From contig JAEZEH010000053.1 in the NCBI GenBank assembly GCA_023417785.1, positions 186,001 to 250,000 of the forward strand: DNA of 64,000 bases, read 5' to 3'. The number at the start of each line of letters is the position of its first letter. Position 1 is the first letter of the stretch. The translations under genes were made by a program, and so were the position numbers. Positions 7,719 to 17,259 of the stretch are shown in pieces. The DNA comes from Bacteroidota bacterium. GTDB lineage: Bacteria; Bacteroidota; Bacteroidia; Cytophagales; Cyclobacteriaceae. The notes under the pieces were generated by a model. The model did no database searches and was not told the DNA's origin. It worked only from the letters and a program-made list of their open reading frames with translations.

Positions 7719-8783
7719 ATGGCTATCCTGAATCGTGGAACGCGAATTTTCTTATCTGCAGTTTCTGTGATCGTCCTGACTCAGGGGTATGCACAGGATG
7801 GATCGCTCATCCCCTATCGAAAAGGCAATCTTTGGGGCTATAGCGACCCCGCTGGAAAACTCGTCGTTGCACCTTCGTACGAGCGGACGTTTTTCTTCTC
7901 GCCTGATGGACTTGCCCGTATAAAGCAACGGGGACTTTACGGATACATAAACCGTGAAGGGAAACTGGTAGTTATTCCGCAGTATAGTAATGCCGGTGAT
8001 TTCTTCCTGGGCGTTGCCGAAGTAGAAAAGCAAAAACGAAAGTTTTGTATCAACCTCGACGGAGATACGGAAGAATGCAATGCGCCAAATCAGGATGAGC
8101 CCAGTGAGGAGGACGAATTTCAACCACTTGAAGTGTTCCGCGACAGCACGGGAAAATCTGCTCTGATATTCGGGCAATCCGGGGATACCCTTTCGCAACG
8201 TTTTGACCGGATAATTTTACAAGCTCGCTATTATTTCCCGAGGCGAAATTACTTCGCACTTGTGTCAGACAACAAGCGATGGGGAGCCTACAATGAGAAC
8301 GGAATGCAGATTGCACCGATTGAGTTCGACGGAATAGACATCCTCGATGTCAGGTCATTCAGGGCCCTGAAAGGAATGCAATGGGGCGTTCTGGGTTTCC
8401 ATGGCGAAACCATTATTCCTTTTGCTTACGATTCTATTGCAAAGGCCACCGACGTGCAATCAGGCGCGGAAGGTATTGCGCGACGCGAACATTATATTGT
8501 CGGGAAAGAAAATCAGTTTGGAATCATTGATGACAAAGGAAAAGTTATCCTACCAGTCTCCTTCGACGGTATTCATATTCCGAAGCCATGCAATTGTCCT
8601 CTCGAATTCGTCGTGATAAAAGCCGGTCTATGGGGGCTTGTGGATGGCGAGGGTAAAACTGTCCTTCCCATGCGATACACCTTTGTATCGCCTTTCGGCG
8701 GATCGGACTATACCATGGTCAGAGATGCTCGGGGCCGGGAGGGATATGTATCGCGCGAGGGGAAGGAATTTTTTGAAGACTAA
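7719..8783 (+). CDS. Secreted WG-repeat protein
   Basis: About 354 residues. It begins with a signal peptide (MAILNRGTRIFLSAVSVIVL ending near QGYAQD). The rest is a series of WG-type repeats, each with a (L/K)WG(Y/L/A/V) turn followed by D-x-x-G-K-x-V-(I/L)P and a Tyr/Phe-Asp strand. Clear copies begin at LWGYSDPAGKLV, LYGYINREGKLV, RWGAYNENG, QWGVLGFHGE, QFGIIDDKGKV and LWGLVDGEGKTV. Such repeats form beta structures of unknown binding role and are frequent in Bacteroidota exported proteins. The ATG at 7719 is preferred over an upstream frame because it opens a signal sequence. The minus-strand terminator of typA overlaps its 3' end. Confidence 0.82.
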   Translation: MAILNRGTRIFLSAVSVIVLTQGYAQDGSLIPYRKGNLWGYSDPAGKLVVAPSYERTFFFSPDGLARIKQRGLYGYINREGKLVVIPQYSNAGDFFLGVAEVEKQKRKFCINLDGDTEECNAPNQDEPSEEDEFQPLEVFRDSTGKSALIFGQSGDTLSQRFDRIILQARYYFPRRNYFALVSDNKRWGAYNENGMQIAPIEFDGIDILDVRSFRALKGMQWGVLGFHGETIIPFAYDSIAKATDVQSGAEGIARREHYIVGKENQFGIIDDKGKVILPVSFDGIHIPKPCNCPLEFVVIKAGLWGLVDGEGKTVLPMRYTFVSPFGGSDYTMVRDARGREGYVSREGKEFFED

Positions 8784-8813
8784 AAAAAAACGACACACCA
8801 TAGAGATGTGCCG
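8782..8813 (-). terminator. Rho-independent terminator of typA
   Basis: On the minus strand CGGCACATC pairs with GGTGTGTCG (9 bp with two wobbles) around a 5-base loop and is followed by nine T residues. It lies 25 bases after the typA stop. Confidence 0.85.
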
Positions 8814-8838
8814 CGAGATTTCAATAATAGGATTTGAA

Positions 8839-10653
8839 TTAAGTTGAGGCTTTTCCGGAGCGTTTCCTTTCGTGTTCCGTAAGGTATATTTTCCGAAGGC
8901 GTATTGATTTCGGCGTTACCTCCACGTACTCGTCGCTCTGAATGTATTCCAATGCTTCTTCGAGCGAGAATTTAATCGGAGGAGCAATCCGCATCTTCTC
9001 GTCCGCGCCGGAAGCACGCATGTTGGTCAGCTTTTTGGTTTTGGTAACATTTATGACCAGGTCACCGCTCCGGCTGTGTTCGCCGATCACCTGACCTTCA
9101 TAAACGGGCTGACCCGGATCAATAAAAAACTTCCCACGATCCTGAAGGTTATTTAAGCTATATGCAATAGCTTCACCTTGTTCCATTACGATCAACGAAC
9201 CGTTGATACGTCCGGGGATTTCGCCACGGAAGGGTTGATACTCCTTAAACCGGTGGGTAACGATAGCTTCACCGGCGGTAACGTTCAGAAGGTAGTTTCT
9301 CAAACCAATGATTCCGCGTGAAGGAATGAGAAATTTCAAAATCATCCGGTCGCCTTTAGGTTCCATGTTGAGCATTTCACCTTTGCGAACAGAGACGGTT
9401 TCGATGGCTTTTCCGGCATCAGTCTCAGGAAGATCAATCGTCAATTCTTCAATCGGTTCACACTTCACACCGTCAATTTCCTTAAAGATTACCTGAGGCT
9501 GTCCGATCTGCAATTCATATCCTTCACGGCGCATTGTTTCGATCAATACCGAGAGATGCAGCACGCCACGGCCGAAAACCATGAATGAATCGGCAGAACC
9601 GGTGTCGCCGACACGCAAGGCAAGATTCTTTTCAAGTTCCTTATCCAGACGTTCTTTAATGTGACGAGACGTAACAAGTTTCCCTTCCTTTCCATAAAAA
9701 GGGGAGTTGTTAATTGTGAACAGCATGCTCATGGTAGGTTCATCGATTGCGATGGACTGCATTGCTTCCTGAACCTCTACATCCGAAACGGTGTCGCCGA
9801 TATCGAAGCCTTCAAGACCCACCAGTGCACAGATTTCACCGGCCTTCACTTCCTCTGTTTTCTGCTTCTCGAATCCTTCGAAGACATAGAGATCCTTGAT
9901 GCGGGATTTTACAATACCCTTCCCCTCGCGTTTCAGAAGGGCGATCTGCTGACCACTCCTGACGGATCCGCGATGTACACGGCCAATTGCAACGCGACCG
10001 ATATACGAAGAATATTCCAGAGAGGTAATTAGTAACTGGGTAGGGCCCTCAGCAATCTCCGGTGCAGGAATATATTCAATTATACCTTCCAGCAATGGCG
10101 TAATGTTTTCGCTGGGGTTTTTCCAGTCGGTGTTCATCCATCCTTGCTTCGCAGAACCGTAGAATGTCGGAAAATTAAGCTGGTCTTCCGTTGCATCGAG
10201 TTGATACATCAAGTCGAAAACCTGTTCGTGTACTTCGTCGGGCGTACAATTCTTTTTATCAACTTTATTGATAACCACGATAGGCTTCAGACCTAATTGG
10301 AGGGCCTTCTGAAGAACAAAACGGGTTTGGGGCATTGGCCCTTCGAAGGCGTCGACAAGCAAAAGACACCCATCGGCCATATTTAAGACTCGCTCAACTT
10401 CACCTCCGAAGTCGCTGTGACCAGGAGTGTCAATGACGTTAATCTTATAGTCTTTATATCGAACGGATACGTTTTTGGCGAGGATCGTTATGCCCCTCTC
10501 TCTTTCCAGGTCGTTGCTATCCATGATCAACTCACCTGGAGTTTCATGGTCCTTAAATAGCTTGCCGGCCATCAATAATTTATCTACCAGCGTCGTTTTT
10601 CCGTGGTCAACGTGGGCAATAATCGCAATGTTCCTGATTTTGTTAACATCCAT
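8839..10653 (-). CDS. typA: Translational GTPase TypA/BipA
   Basis: A ribosome-associated GTPase of the EF-G/LepA class that helps large-subunit assembly and growth under stress or cold. At 604 residues it has the usual length. The G motifs are intact: AHVDHGKTT (about residues 15-23), the RGITI switch region, DTPGHSDF and NKVDK. Domain II (about 205-290), domain III, a domain V-like part and the BipA-specific C-terminal domain (RGIIGLRNYLLN, then TNMRASGADE) follow. It is monocistronic, with a -7 promoter box upstream and a strong terminator downstream. It has no abnormal features. Confidence 0.97.
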   Translation of the reverse strand: MDVNKIRNIAIIAHVDHGKTTLVDKLLMAGKLFKDHETPGELIMDSNDLERERGITILAKNVSVRYKDYKINVIDTPGHSDFGGEVERVLNMADGCLLLVDAFEGPMPQTRFVLQKALQLGLKPIVVINKVDKKNCTPDEVHEQVFDLMYQLDATEDQLNFPTFYGSAKQGWMNTDWKNPSENITPLLEGIIEYIPAPEIAEGPTQLLITSLEYSSYIGRVAIGRVHRGSVRSGQQIALLKREGKGIVKSRIKDLYVFEGFEKQKTEEVKAGEICALVGLEGFDIGDTVSDVEVQEAMQSIAIDEPTMSMLFTINNSPFYGKEGKLVTSRHIKERLDKELEKNLALRVGDTGSADSFMVFGRGVLHLSVLIETMRREGYELQIGQPQVIFKEIDGVKCEPIEELTIDLPETDAGKAIETVSVRKGEMLNMEPKGDRMILKFLIPSRGIIGLRNYLLNVTAGEAIVTHRFKEYQPFRGEIPGRINGSLIVMEQGEAIAYSLNNLQDRGKFFIDPGQPVYEGQVIGEHSRSGDLVINVTKTKKLTNMRASGADEKMRIAPPIKFSLEEALEYIQSDEYVEVTPKSIRLRKIYLTEHERKRSGKAST

Positions 10654-10689
10654 AAAACCTCAAATCCTCGTTTTTTCAAAAATGAGGCG

Positions 10690-10697
10690 CAAAGATA
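10690..10697 (-). promoter_or_regulatory. -7 element (TATCTTTG) of typA
   Basis: Read on the minus strand the sequence is TATCTTTG, a full match to TAnnTTTG, 36 bases before the typA ATG. No clear -33 TTG is at the best spacing. The remaining intergenic DNA up to 10931 shows nothing else recognisable. Confidence 0.5.
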
Positions 10698-10931
10698 TGG
10701 TTAATTCGGCAAAATACCTTGCGATATGAAAAGTCAGATTTTGAACCGGTTTTTCCCGTCCTGATTCGAATCAACATCCCCGCCGGGGAGCCAGTCGGCA
10801 TTTTGAATGGAAACCCTATACAGGTAAGAAAACGGCTTTAAGTCAACAAAAAAAGGAGTCGTAATGCAAGGAGAGCCGGCAATTTGACACGAGTCACTTA
10901 ATCAGAATGAACGTGCCTGCCTTTAGACTGC

Positions 10932-11843
10932 CTAAGGAATTTGACTTCGAAAACGCAGGAAAGTGCCCATGGGGAGGTCCTTCTGAAGTTCCCTTGATTT
11001 CAGAAAGAATTCACCAACCTCGGGTTCGGCGCCGGGAAAATGGGTTTTCACCACATTGAGCCCAACCACCGGCGAAAGCCCCACAGCGTACATACTCATA
11101 ATAAAAAAGTGCTTATCCTCTCTCAGGAGATTGCTGGCAATGGCCACCAATTCGTCCAGCTGTTCCTGCAGCGTCCATTTTTCTCCTTCGGGACCACGGC
11201 CGTAAGGGGGCGGATCCATTATTATGCCATTGTATTGATTCCCCCGCTTCATTTCACGTCGGGCAAACTTGAACGCATCCTCGTACACCCAGCGGATATC
11301 ACTTAACCCGTTGAGCTGCATATTTTGATTCGCCCAATTTATACCGGGGCGCGACGCGTCACAATGTACGACCTCCGCGCCTCCTGCCCGCGCCACCATG
11401 GAAGCCGCGCCAGTATATGCGAATAGATTCAGAACCCGTAGCCCAGTTCCTTTCCAGCCCGAGATAGTTTCATGAATAAAATTCCAGTTACTTCCCTGTT
11501 CCGGGAAAATCCCCACATGGCCAAACCCGGTCAGCGCAAGACGAAGTATGACCTCCCGGTTATCATAGCGGTATGTGATGTTCCAGCTTTCCGGCATTGA
11601 AGGGCTCTTAGTCCACCCGCCTTTGACTTCATCGGAAAAACGAAATTTGTCCTTTTGCTCGCGAACGAAACGCGCATGCGCCAACCGCTTCCATTCGGAC
11701 TCCGGTAGCGCGCGTCGCCAGATTGCCTGCGGTTCCGGGCGGATCAGGACATACGGACCAAACCGTTCCAGCTTCTCAAAGTCGCCACAATCAATGAGCT
11801 CGTATTCAGTCCAGGAAGAAGGATAAAGCAGTTGAATCCTCAA
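10932..11843 (-). CDS. Class I SAM-dependent methyltransferase, RlmI/RlmK-like
   Basis: A cytoplasmic methyltransferase of 303 residues, similar to the 23S rRNA cytosine/guanine methyltransferases RlmI and RlmK. The N-terminal ~110 residues form a substrate-binding part (WRRALPESEWKRL). The Rossmann domain follows: SAM-binding loop VLNLFAYTGAASM (about 137-149), acidic ribose-binding strand VVHCDASRPGINWANQN, and the catalytic-type motif DPPPYGRG (about 211-218). The C-terminus has no PUA domain, so the exact base and position modified are uncertain. It is divergent from the trmH-family gene 82 bases away. That two RNA methyltransferases face away from one another may be chance. Confidence 0.85.
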   Translation of the reverse strand: MRIQLLYPSSWTEYELIDCGDFEKLERFGPYVLIRPEPQAIWRRALPESEWKRLAHARFVREQKDKFRFSDEVKGGWTKSPSMPESWNITYRYDNREVILRLALTGFGHVGIFPEQGSNWNFIHETISGWKGTGLRVLNLFAYTGAASMVARAGGAEVVHCDASRPGINWANQNMQLNGLSDIRWVYEDAFKFARREMKRGNQYNGIIMDPPPYGRGPEGEKWTLQEQLDELVAIASNLLREDKHFFIMSMYAVGLSPVVGLNVVKTHFPGAEPEVGEFFLKSRELQKDLPMGTFLRFRSQIP

Positions 11844-11925
11844 TTTATTATCGTTGTTGTGTGTTCAAGTTTAAGGCTAATCTTCCAAACTTGGAACTTT
11901 GGCGGGGTAACTTTATCATTACGCC

Positions 11926-12717
11926 ATGCATCCTGTTATCGCCAGTCTACAAAATCAGAAGATCAAAAACGTAGTCGCCCTGGAGAAACCCAGGGAACGA
12001 AAACAACAGAACCTGCTGGTGGTTGAAGGAGTGAAGGAACTGTCTCTGGCTGTGTCGGCATCTTATAAATTTGAGACTGTGTTTTTTTGTCCGGAAATAA
12101 TTACCGCCGATGATGCGATTGCGATCGTAAAGGATGAAAACCTCCTTGTGCCGGTTACGCAGGCGGTTTTCGGAAAGATTGCATACCGTGGGTCGACGGG
12201 GGGGATGGTTGGTGTGGCGCAGCAGAAGCCTCACCCCCTTGACAGTCTAAAAGCTGGACAGAATCCACTGATCCTGGTGGCTGAATCCGTCGAGAAACCG
12301 GGGAACCTCGGCGCGCTGCTTCGTACGGCAGATGCCGCAAATCTCGATGCAGTAATCATATGCGATCCCAACACGGATTTTTATAATCCTAATGTGATCC
12401 GCTCCAGTCTGGGTTGCGTATTCACGCAACAGGTTGCCAGTGCCACCTCCGCCGAAACGATATCATGGCTTCGGAATAACAATATACGTATCTATTGCAC
12501 CTATCTTCCTGCCTCAACGCCTTACCATGAAGTTGACTTTTCGGGGTCGTGCGCCATCGTAATGGGTACCGAGTCGACGGGGCTTTCCAACGCCTGGACT
12601 GATTGTTCCGATGCCAATATTATCATTCCCATGCAAGGCCGTATTGATTCAATGAATGTATCAACCGCGGCCGCGGTGGTGATATTTGAAGCCAAACGCC
12701 AACGAAAATTCCAATAA
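11926..12717 (+). CDS. TrmH/SpoU-family RNA 2'-O-methyltransferase
   Basis: A SPOUT-fold enzyme that methylates ribose 2'-OH in rRNA or tRNA and acts as a dimer with a deep trefoil knot. The N-terminal substrate-binding domain (about 1-95, with KPRERKQQNLLVVEG) resembles L30e-like RNA-binding regions. The catalytic domain carries all three SpoU motifs: EKPGNLGALLRTADA (motif 1, with Asn and Arg), IVMGTESTGLS (motif 2), and IPMQGRIDSMNVSTAAAVV (motif 3). At 263 residues it has the family's usual length. The sequence does not show whether it modifies rRNA (RlmB-like) or tRNA. The histidine kinase gene follows 84 bases later. Confidence 0.92.
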   Translation: MHPVIASLQNQKIKNVVALEKPRERKQQNLLVVEGVKELSLAVSASYKFETVFFCPEIITADDAIAIVKDENLLVPVTQAVFGKIAYRGSTGGMVGVAQQKPHPLDSLKAGQNPLILVAESVEKPGNLGALLRTADAANLDAVIICDPNTDFYNPNVIRSSLGCVFTQQVASATSAETISWLRNNNIRIYCTYLPASTPYHEVDFSGSCAIVMGTESTGLSNAWTDCSDANIIIPMQGRIDSMNVSTAAAVVIFEAKRQRKFQ

Positions 12718-12801
12718 ACTTCATTTTTGCCTAATTTCTTTCACACGGCAAAGCAGGATGTAAAATCCCGTTATATTTAACACATTGCCCCTAACTCATT
12801 A

Positions 12802-15093
12802 ATGGAAAGAATTCCATTCTCACCGGTAGACAAGGATGAAACGCTCATGAGTATTCATGAAGCTATTTTAGACACCGCAGATCATGCGATTATGTCCCTT
12901 TCGCCGGAGGGTATCATTATAACTTTCAATAAAGCCTCGGAACGTTTACTCGGCTTTGCGAGCGCGGACGTTATTGGCAAATCAACTCCTGATCTTTTTG
13001 TTCGCTCCACCGATATCGAAGCTGAATTGAAAAAAATTCAGGCTTCACCTAAGGGTATCATCAATCCTTTCCAGGCTCTGCTTGGTATTGTTCGTGAAAC
13101 AAAAAAGCGATACAAGTGTGACGCTACGCTTGTGCATCAAAACGGTACATTGTTATCGACGACTATTTCGGTTAGCTGGATTCAGGAAACCGGATCATTA
13201 CATGGTTTTGTAATGACTGCCAGTGAACGGTTCGAACTCAATCAGTCTTATCAGCAACATAGGGAAATCCAGGAGCACCTTCAGGCAATCATCACATCAG
13301 TCGACGACATCGTCTTCGAACTCGATGACAAGGGGCGGTTTACCCGAGTCTGGGTAAAAACCGACGATTATCTTTTTCTTCCGCGTGAACGCATTCTGGG
13401 CCGGACACTGGCAGAAATGTTTGGTGAAGACTTTTCGAAACCGTTCGATGAGGGGATTCAGTCAGTGTTGCAAACCGGCGAGACGTTCTTGTGGGAGTAT
13501 CCGTCGCCAAAACCTGACGACATACGCTGGTATTGTGCGAAATGCTCGATGATTATTGAAAACGGAATACCGACCAGACGGATAAGCGTATGTATTCAAA
13601 ATATTACTGACCGAAAGCTGATTGAATTATCATTAAGACAGAGCGAAGAAAAATTCAGATCGCTCACCGAAAGCATTCCGGGTGTCGTATTTATGATGAG
13701 CGATGATGCCTCACATTTGCTTTACGCGAATAACAAAATACAGGACGTTACAGGTTATGCCATAGATGAATTTTACAATGGTAAGGTAAACCTCAACGAA
13801 TTAATCCACGACGATGACCGACTCTACGTGCTGGGTGTTCGAAATAAAGCATTTGAAGAGAAAGTAAGTTATCAGCTCGAATATCGTTTCCGGCATAAAT
13901 CAGGAACCTGGCGATGGCTATCCGAAACGGGGATAAGTGTAAAGGCAGAAAAACACCAAATTCTTGAAGGTTTCATCGCCGACATTACCAACCGAAAGGA
14001 GTCGGAGGACGAGTTACGGAGGATGGCCGACGAGAACTCCCGGATTTTCAATAATTCAATTACGCTTTCAACAATCACGGGATTCGATGGATATTTCAAG
14101 AAATTAAACCCGGCCTGGGAAAAAACACTTGGGTGGACGCGCGACGAGTTGATGACCAAGCCCTATCTCTCGTTTTTACATCCCGACGATGTAAAGAAAA
14201 CAGAAGAGACACTCCGGTTAATAGTGACAGGACATACTGTAACGATGTTCGAAAACAGGTTTCGATGCAAGGACGGCGCCTACCGTTGGTTACTCTGGGG
14301 ATCTTCGCCGGATATTGCTAGAAAGGTCATTTATGCTTCCGCGATTGACATAACCAGTCGTAAAAAGTTTGAGGAGGAATTGCTGATCTCGAAACGTAAT
14401 CTTGAAGTGGCGGCCTATGAGCTGCAGGAACAGAACCAGCAGCTCGATGAATTTGCGCACATTATTTCGCATAACCTCCGTGCTCCGGTCGCCAATATCA
14501 AGGCACTGCTCAACTTCATCAGTGAATCAAGTCAGCTGTCGGAATACCAATTGATTTGTGAAAAGATCCGAAACGTTACGCATAACATCAGTGAGACAAT
14601 GAACGAACTGATGGAAATGATCAAGATCCGGAAATCCCACGACATTGAACGCGTGGAGATTCGCTTCAAGGATATTCTCGACAAAGTGGTGCAATCACTG
14701 GAAGGCGAATTGATTGAATCAGGGGCAACGGTTACGTATAACTTCAACAATGCACCGAAGATATATTACTCGAAGCCTTACCTCGAAAGCATCCTCCAGA
14801 ACCTTATCAGCAATGCAATCAAGTACCGTTCGCCGGATCGCGTACCTGAGATCTTTGTAAGTACCGATATTATCATCAGCGGAATAGAGATGAGGGTTCA
14901 GGACAATGGTCTTGGCATCGACCTTGATCAGCACGGCAACAAGCTTTTTGGACTTCACAAAACGTTTCACGAAAACTCAGAGGCGCGGGGCGTCGGTTTA
15001 TTTTTGACCAAAACGCAAATCGAAACTCTCGGCGGGAATATTTGGGCGGAGAGTAAGGTAGATGAAGGCACGACGTTCATCATTCATTTCTAA
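12802..15093 (+). CDS. Multi-PAS sensor histidine kinase, soluble
   Basis: A 763-residue hybrid-free two-component kinase with no membrane segment, so it probably senses a cytoplasmic signal. It holds four PAS domains (about 18-140, 155-275, 282-400, 408-525). PAS3 and PAS4 have PAC tails ending in DITNRK and DITSRK. A coiled-coil linker (LEVAAYELQEQNQQLDEF) leads to the phospho-acceptor box IISHNLRAP with His557. The HATPase domain (about 650-763) has an N box (NLISNAIKY), a G1 box (DNGLGID) and a G2-type GVGLFLTK. It has no receiver domain; the partner response regulator is not adjacent. No heme- or flavin-binding residues are obvious. The ligand is unknown. Confidence 0.93.
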   Translation: MERIPFSPVDKDETLMSIHEAILDTADHAIMSLSPEGIIITFNKASERLLGFASADVIGKSTPDLFVRSTDIEAELKKIQASPKGIINPFQALLGIVRETKKRYKCDATLVHQNGTLLSTTISVSWIQETGSLHGFVMTASERFELNQSYQQHREIQEHLQAIITSVDDIVFELDDKGRFTRVWVKTDDYLFLPRERILGRTLAEMFGEDFSKPFDEGIQSVLQTGETFLWEYPSPKPDDIRWYCAKCSMIIENGIPTRRISVCIQNITDRKLIELSLRQSEEKFRSLTESIPGVVFMMSDDASHLLYANNKIQDVTGYAIDEFYNGKVNLNELIHDDDRLYVLGVRNKAFEEKVSYQLEYRFRHKSGTWRWLSETGISVKAEKHQILEGFIADITNRKESEDELRRMADENSRIFNNSITLSTITGFDGYFKKLNPAWEKTLGWTRDELMTKPYLSFLHPDDVKKTEETLRLIVTGHTVTMFENRFRCKDGAYRWLLWGSSPDIARKVIYASAIDITSRKKFEEELLISKRNLEVAAYELQEQNQQLDEFAHIISHNLRAPVANIKALLNFISESSQLSEYQLICEKIRNVTHNISETMNELMEMIKIRKSHDIERVEIRFKDILDKVVQSLEGELIESGATVTYNFNNAPKIYYSKPYLESILQNLISNAIKYRSPDRVPEIFVSTDIIISGIEMRVQDNGLGIDLDQHGNKLFGLHKTFHENSEARGVGLFLTKTQIETLGGNIWAESKVDEGTTFIIHF

Positions 15094-15144
15094 CCATTCG
15101 CGTTCCAAGTTTTGAAGCTTCAGTGTCATAGTCAGGCCCGGGCC

Positions 15145-16407
15145 TTAGGCCACAAAAATTTCTTCCTTTTCTAAAGGGGTGCGGGTTAACTTCAGTTCTC
15201 TGGTGGTGGAGCGAGGAAGATAGAATGACGGGTAAATTGCACCGATCAATCCCGAAAACACGAGTACCGCAAGCATCATCAGCGCAAAGGATGAATTCCA
15301 TATCATTCGAAATGGGATTGCCTTATTCATCAATTCGTTGAAGAGAGGAAGCGTCGCGTAAACAAGTCCTACACTGAGAACAAAAGCGATAATTGTGAGG
15401 CAAACTGATTCAGCGATAAAGTAACCAATCAACGTTCCGCGCTTTGTGCCAATCACTTTGCCCAAGTCTTCTCCCTGATAGAGGCAGGATTTACTTTTCC
15501 TGCTATGGCGGATCAGCCATACAAATCCGAAGATGAAAATGACACTACCAGAAACAATCAGCGGCGCACCATCCTCGCGGAAATATCCGCGGGCGTTAGA
15601 CAAATACCGAGCCTTGTGAATGTGAGTGAGCTTCTGCAACTGGTAACTCACCCTGACATCCAGTTCGTTCGCAATGTCCTGAAGCTTTTCTTCTGCCAGA
15701 ACTTTAAGGTGGGCGCACATCCGGCGTGAATTGTAATTATCGGGAAGTTCAATGTAGGTATAGGCGCTGAAGTTGGCCCACCCCCCATCGAGGCCGGTGA
15801 ATCCGGTGGCTGAGATCAATCCATCAAAAAGAAAGTGTGAATTCGGTGGAACGTTTCTCATTACACCGGTAACCTGAAAGGATTGGCCCTTTTCGTTGGT
15901 AATCCGTTGATGCATCGCTTTGGAAACACCACCGAAGTATTTCTTTGCCAGCCTTTCGGTCAGAACAATTGTATTTGGTTTAGCCAGCGCACTTTTGAAT
16001 TGCCCGGCCAGCATTTCGAACGTGAATACTGTGAATACCGCCGGGTCGGCAAGATAAAATCCGTCTTCTGCGTATTGCTTTCCACCCGCCATAAAAACCG
16101 TGCTTCCAACAGGAAAGAATCTCACCGAATTCCTGACTTCCGGATATCGTTTTAGTAATTCAGGTCCAAGCGATGCCTGCGAAACATTCCACTGGTACTG
16201 ATTGCCACCGTCTTTGACATTTGAAACAATCCGGTAGATGTTCTCCCCCTTCTGGTGGTATTTATCATAACTGGATTCATACACGATATTGAGCATCATG
16301 GTGAGCGCAAAAGTTATGAAACACGTGATAACAAGAATACTCACCGCACTGGATGTCCGATCTTTCATCAGGTTCGCAAGAGCTGTTGACAGCAGTGACT
16401 TAAGCAT
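15145..16407 (-). CDS. ABC transporter permease, single-module MacB/FtsX type
   Basis: About 420 residues. It has one N-terminal membrane helix (SAVSILVITCFITFALTMML), a periplasmic MacB-type domain (about residues 40-265), and three C-terminal helices of the FtsX domain. The RGTLIGYFIAESVCLT motif is the coupling region typical of this family. Bacteroidota often encode a double-length (about 800 residue) version, but this one is a single module. The coding start is taken at MLKSLLST (16407); an upstream in-frame ATG adds 13 residues. No ATPase partner is nearby. It is convergent with the histidine kinase gene. Its substrate is unknown: related proteins export lipids, peptides or antimicrobials. 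Confidence 0.83.
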   Translation of the reverse strand: MLKSLLSTALANLMKDRTSSAVSILVITCFITFALTMMLNIVYESSYDKYHQKGENIYRIVSNVKDGGNQYQWNVSQASLGPELLKRYPEVRNSVRFFPVGSTVFMAGGKQYAEDGFYLADPAVFTVFTFEMLAGQFKSALAKPNTIVLTERLAKKYFGGVSKAMHQRITNEKGQSFQVTGVMRNVPPNSHFLFDGLISATGFTGLDGGWANFSAYTYIELPDNYNSRRMCAHLKVLAEEKLQDIANELDVRVSYQLQKLTHIHKARYLSNARGYFREDGAPLIVSGSVIFIFGFVWLIRHSRKSKSCLYQGEDLGKVIGTKRGTLIGYFIAESVCLTIIAFVLSVGLVYATLPLFNELMNKAIPFRMIWNSSFALMMLAVLVFSGLIGAIYPSFYLPRSTTRELKLTRTPLEKEEIFVA

Positions 16408-16613
16408 AGGGCCTGGGTTGGTTTTCTTAACGACGTATATCCCCATGCAAAAGTTTTACCTTTCTTTTCAAAAAAACGTTTCCCGTTATGAACGGCGGTA
16501 ATCAATGATCTGTGATACTGTAGATGTAAAACTCGCGCATGAAAGAACGAGGCTGTTCAAAAGCGAAGATGTAAAGTTCACTTTCGAACACCTCTTATGC
16601 TATAGACTCCGAT

Positions 16614-17159
16614 TTAAACCGAAGGTGGCACGTTTTGCAAAGTTTTTTTTCGGCTAAGGAAACCTGCAGAAATCAGGGTAACTAATATTCCGACTGGGAG
16701 TATTTCGAATAGCGTATAGCCGAATCTGATCAGGGGGTTTTCATACATTTTTTCGAAGTCCTGCATTTCTTGTCGTGTATGTTCAAGTTCCTCGGCGCTC
16801 GCACCAAATGCCCGTTTTTCGTCAATATAATATTCACTCATCCTTGCAACAAAATCGTCGGCTATAGTATGGTAGGAGATCTCCCAGGCAAGACAATACA
16901 ACAGTGACGCTATCAAAGAGATGAGCAGACCAATTTTTACTCCGGTACCAAAAGAGATCCGACCGCCACCAGTCGTATCACGATAGTTTCGGATCCCGAA
17001 GAATACAAGGGAAAGCGCAATGACCATGGTAGTGTACCCTACCACCATGCCTGAGTCGAAATCTATGATGCCCTGTTCATGGAGCGGCAGGCTCAGCATT
17101 AACATGGCACCGACGATGATTCCGGAGATGAGACCATAGGTCCAGATAATTTTTTTCAT
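16614..17159 (-). CDS. DUF4199 family membrane protein
   Basis: A 181-residue integral membrane protein with four predicted helices: residues 5-24, 38-58 (VVGYTTMVIALSLVFFGIRNY), 72-94, and 147-168. A hydrophilic acidic stretch with the pattern EELEHTRQEMQDFEKMYENP lies before the last helix. This topology and the FGIRNYRD...G...SFGTGVKIGL sequence match DUF4199, a Bacteroidota-specific family of unknown function. It lies about 100 bases downstream of a membrane LuxR-type regulator on the same strand. The pair is probably functionally linked, because DUF4199 proteins often sit beside such regulators (as I recall). The sequence does not show its function. Confidence 0.85.
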   Translation of the reverse strand: MKKIIWTYGLISGIIVGAMLMLSLPLHEQGIIDFDSGMVVGYTTMVIALSLVFFGIRNYRDTTGGGRISFGTGVKIGLLISLIASLLYCLAWEISYHTIADDFVARMSEYYIDEKRAFGASAEELEHTRQEMQDFEKMYENPLIRFGYTLFEILPVGILVTLISAGFLSRKKTLQNVPPSV

Positions 17160-17259
17160 ATTTTTTTTCTCACGAAAAACGGGCTATCCCTTCAGAAACC
17201 CATCACCCGAAAGTATGATTTAGAAGTTGAAGGTGATTTTCACCCCTAAGGATGACGGA

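Noticed and set aside
15134..15145. Perfect palindrome AGGCCCGGGCCT at the end of the ABC permease gene
   Set aside because: It overlaps the stop region and has no loop or T run; it may be chance in GC-rich DNA.
16550..16597. Imperfect inverted repeat after the DUF4199 gene
   Set aside because: The stem has several mismatches and no T run, so I could not call it a terminator.
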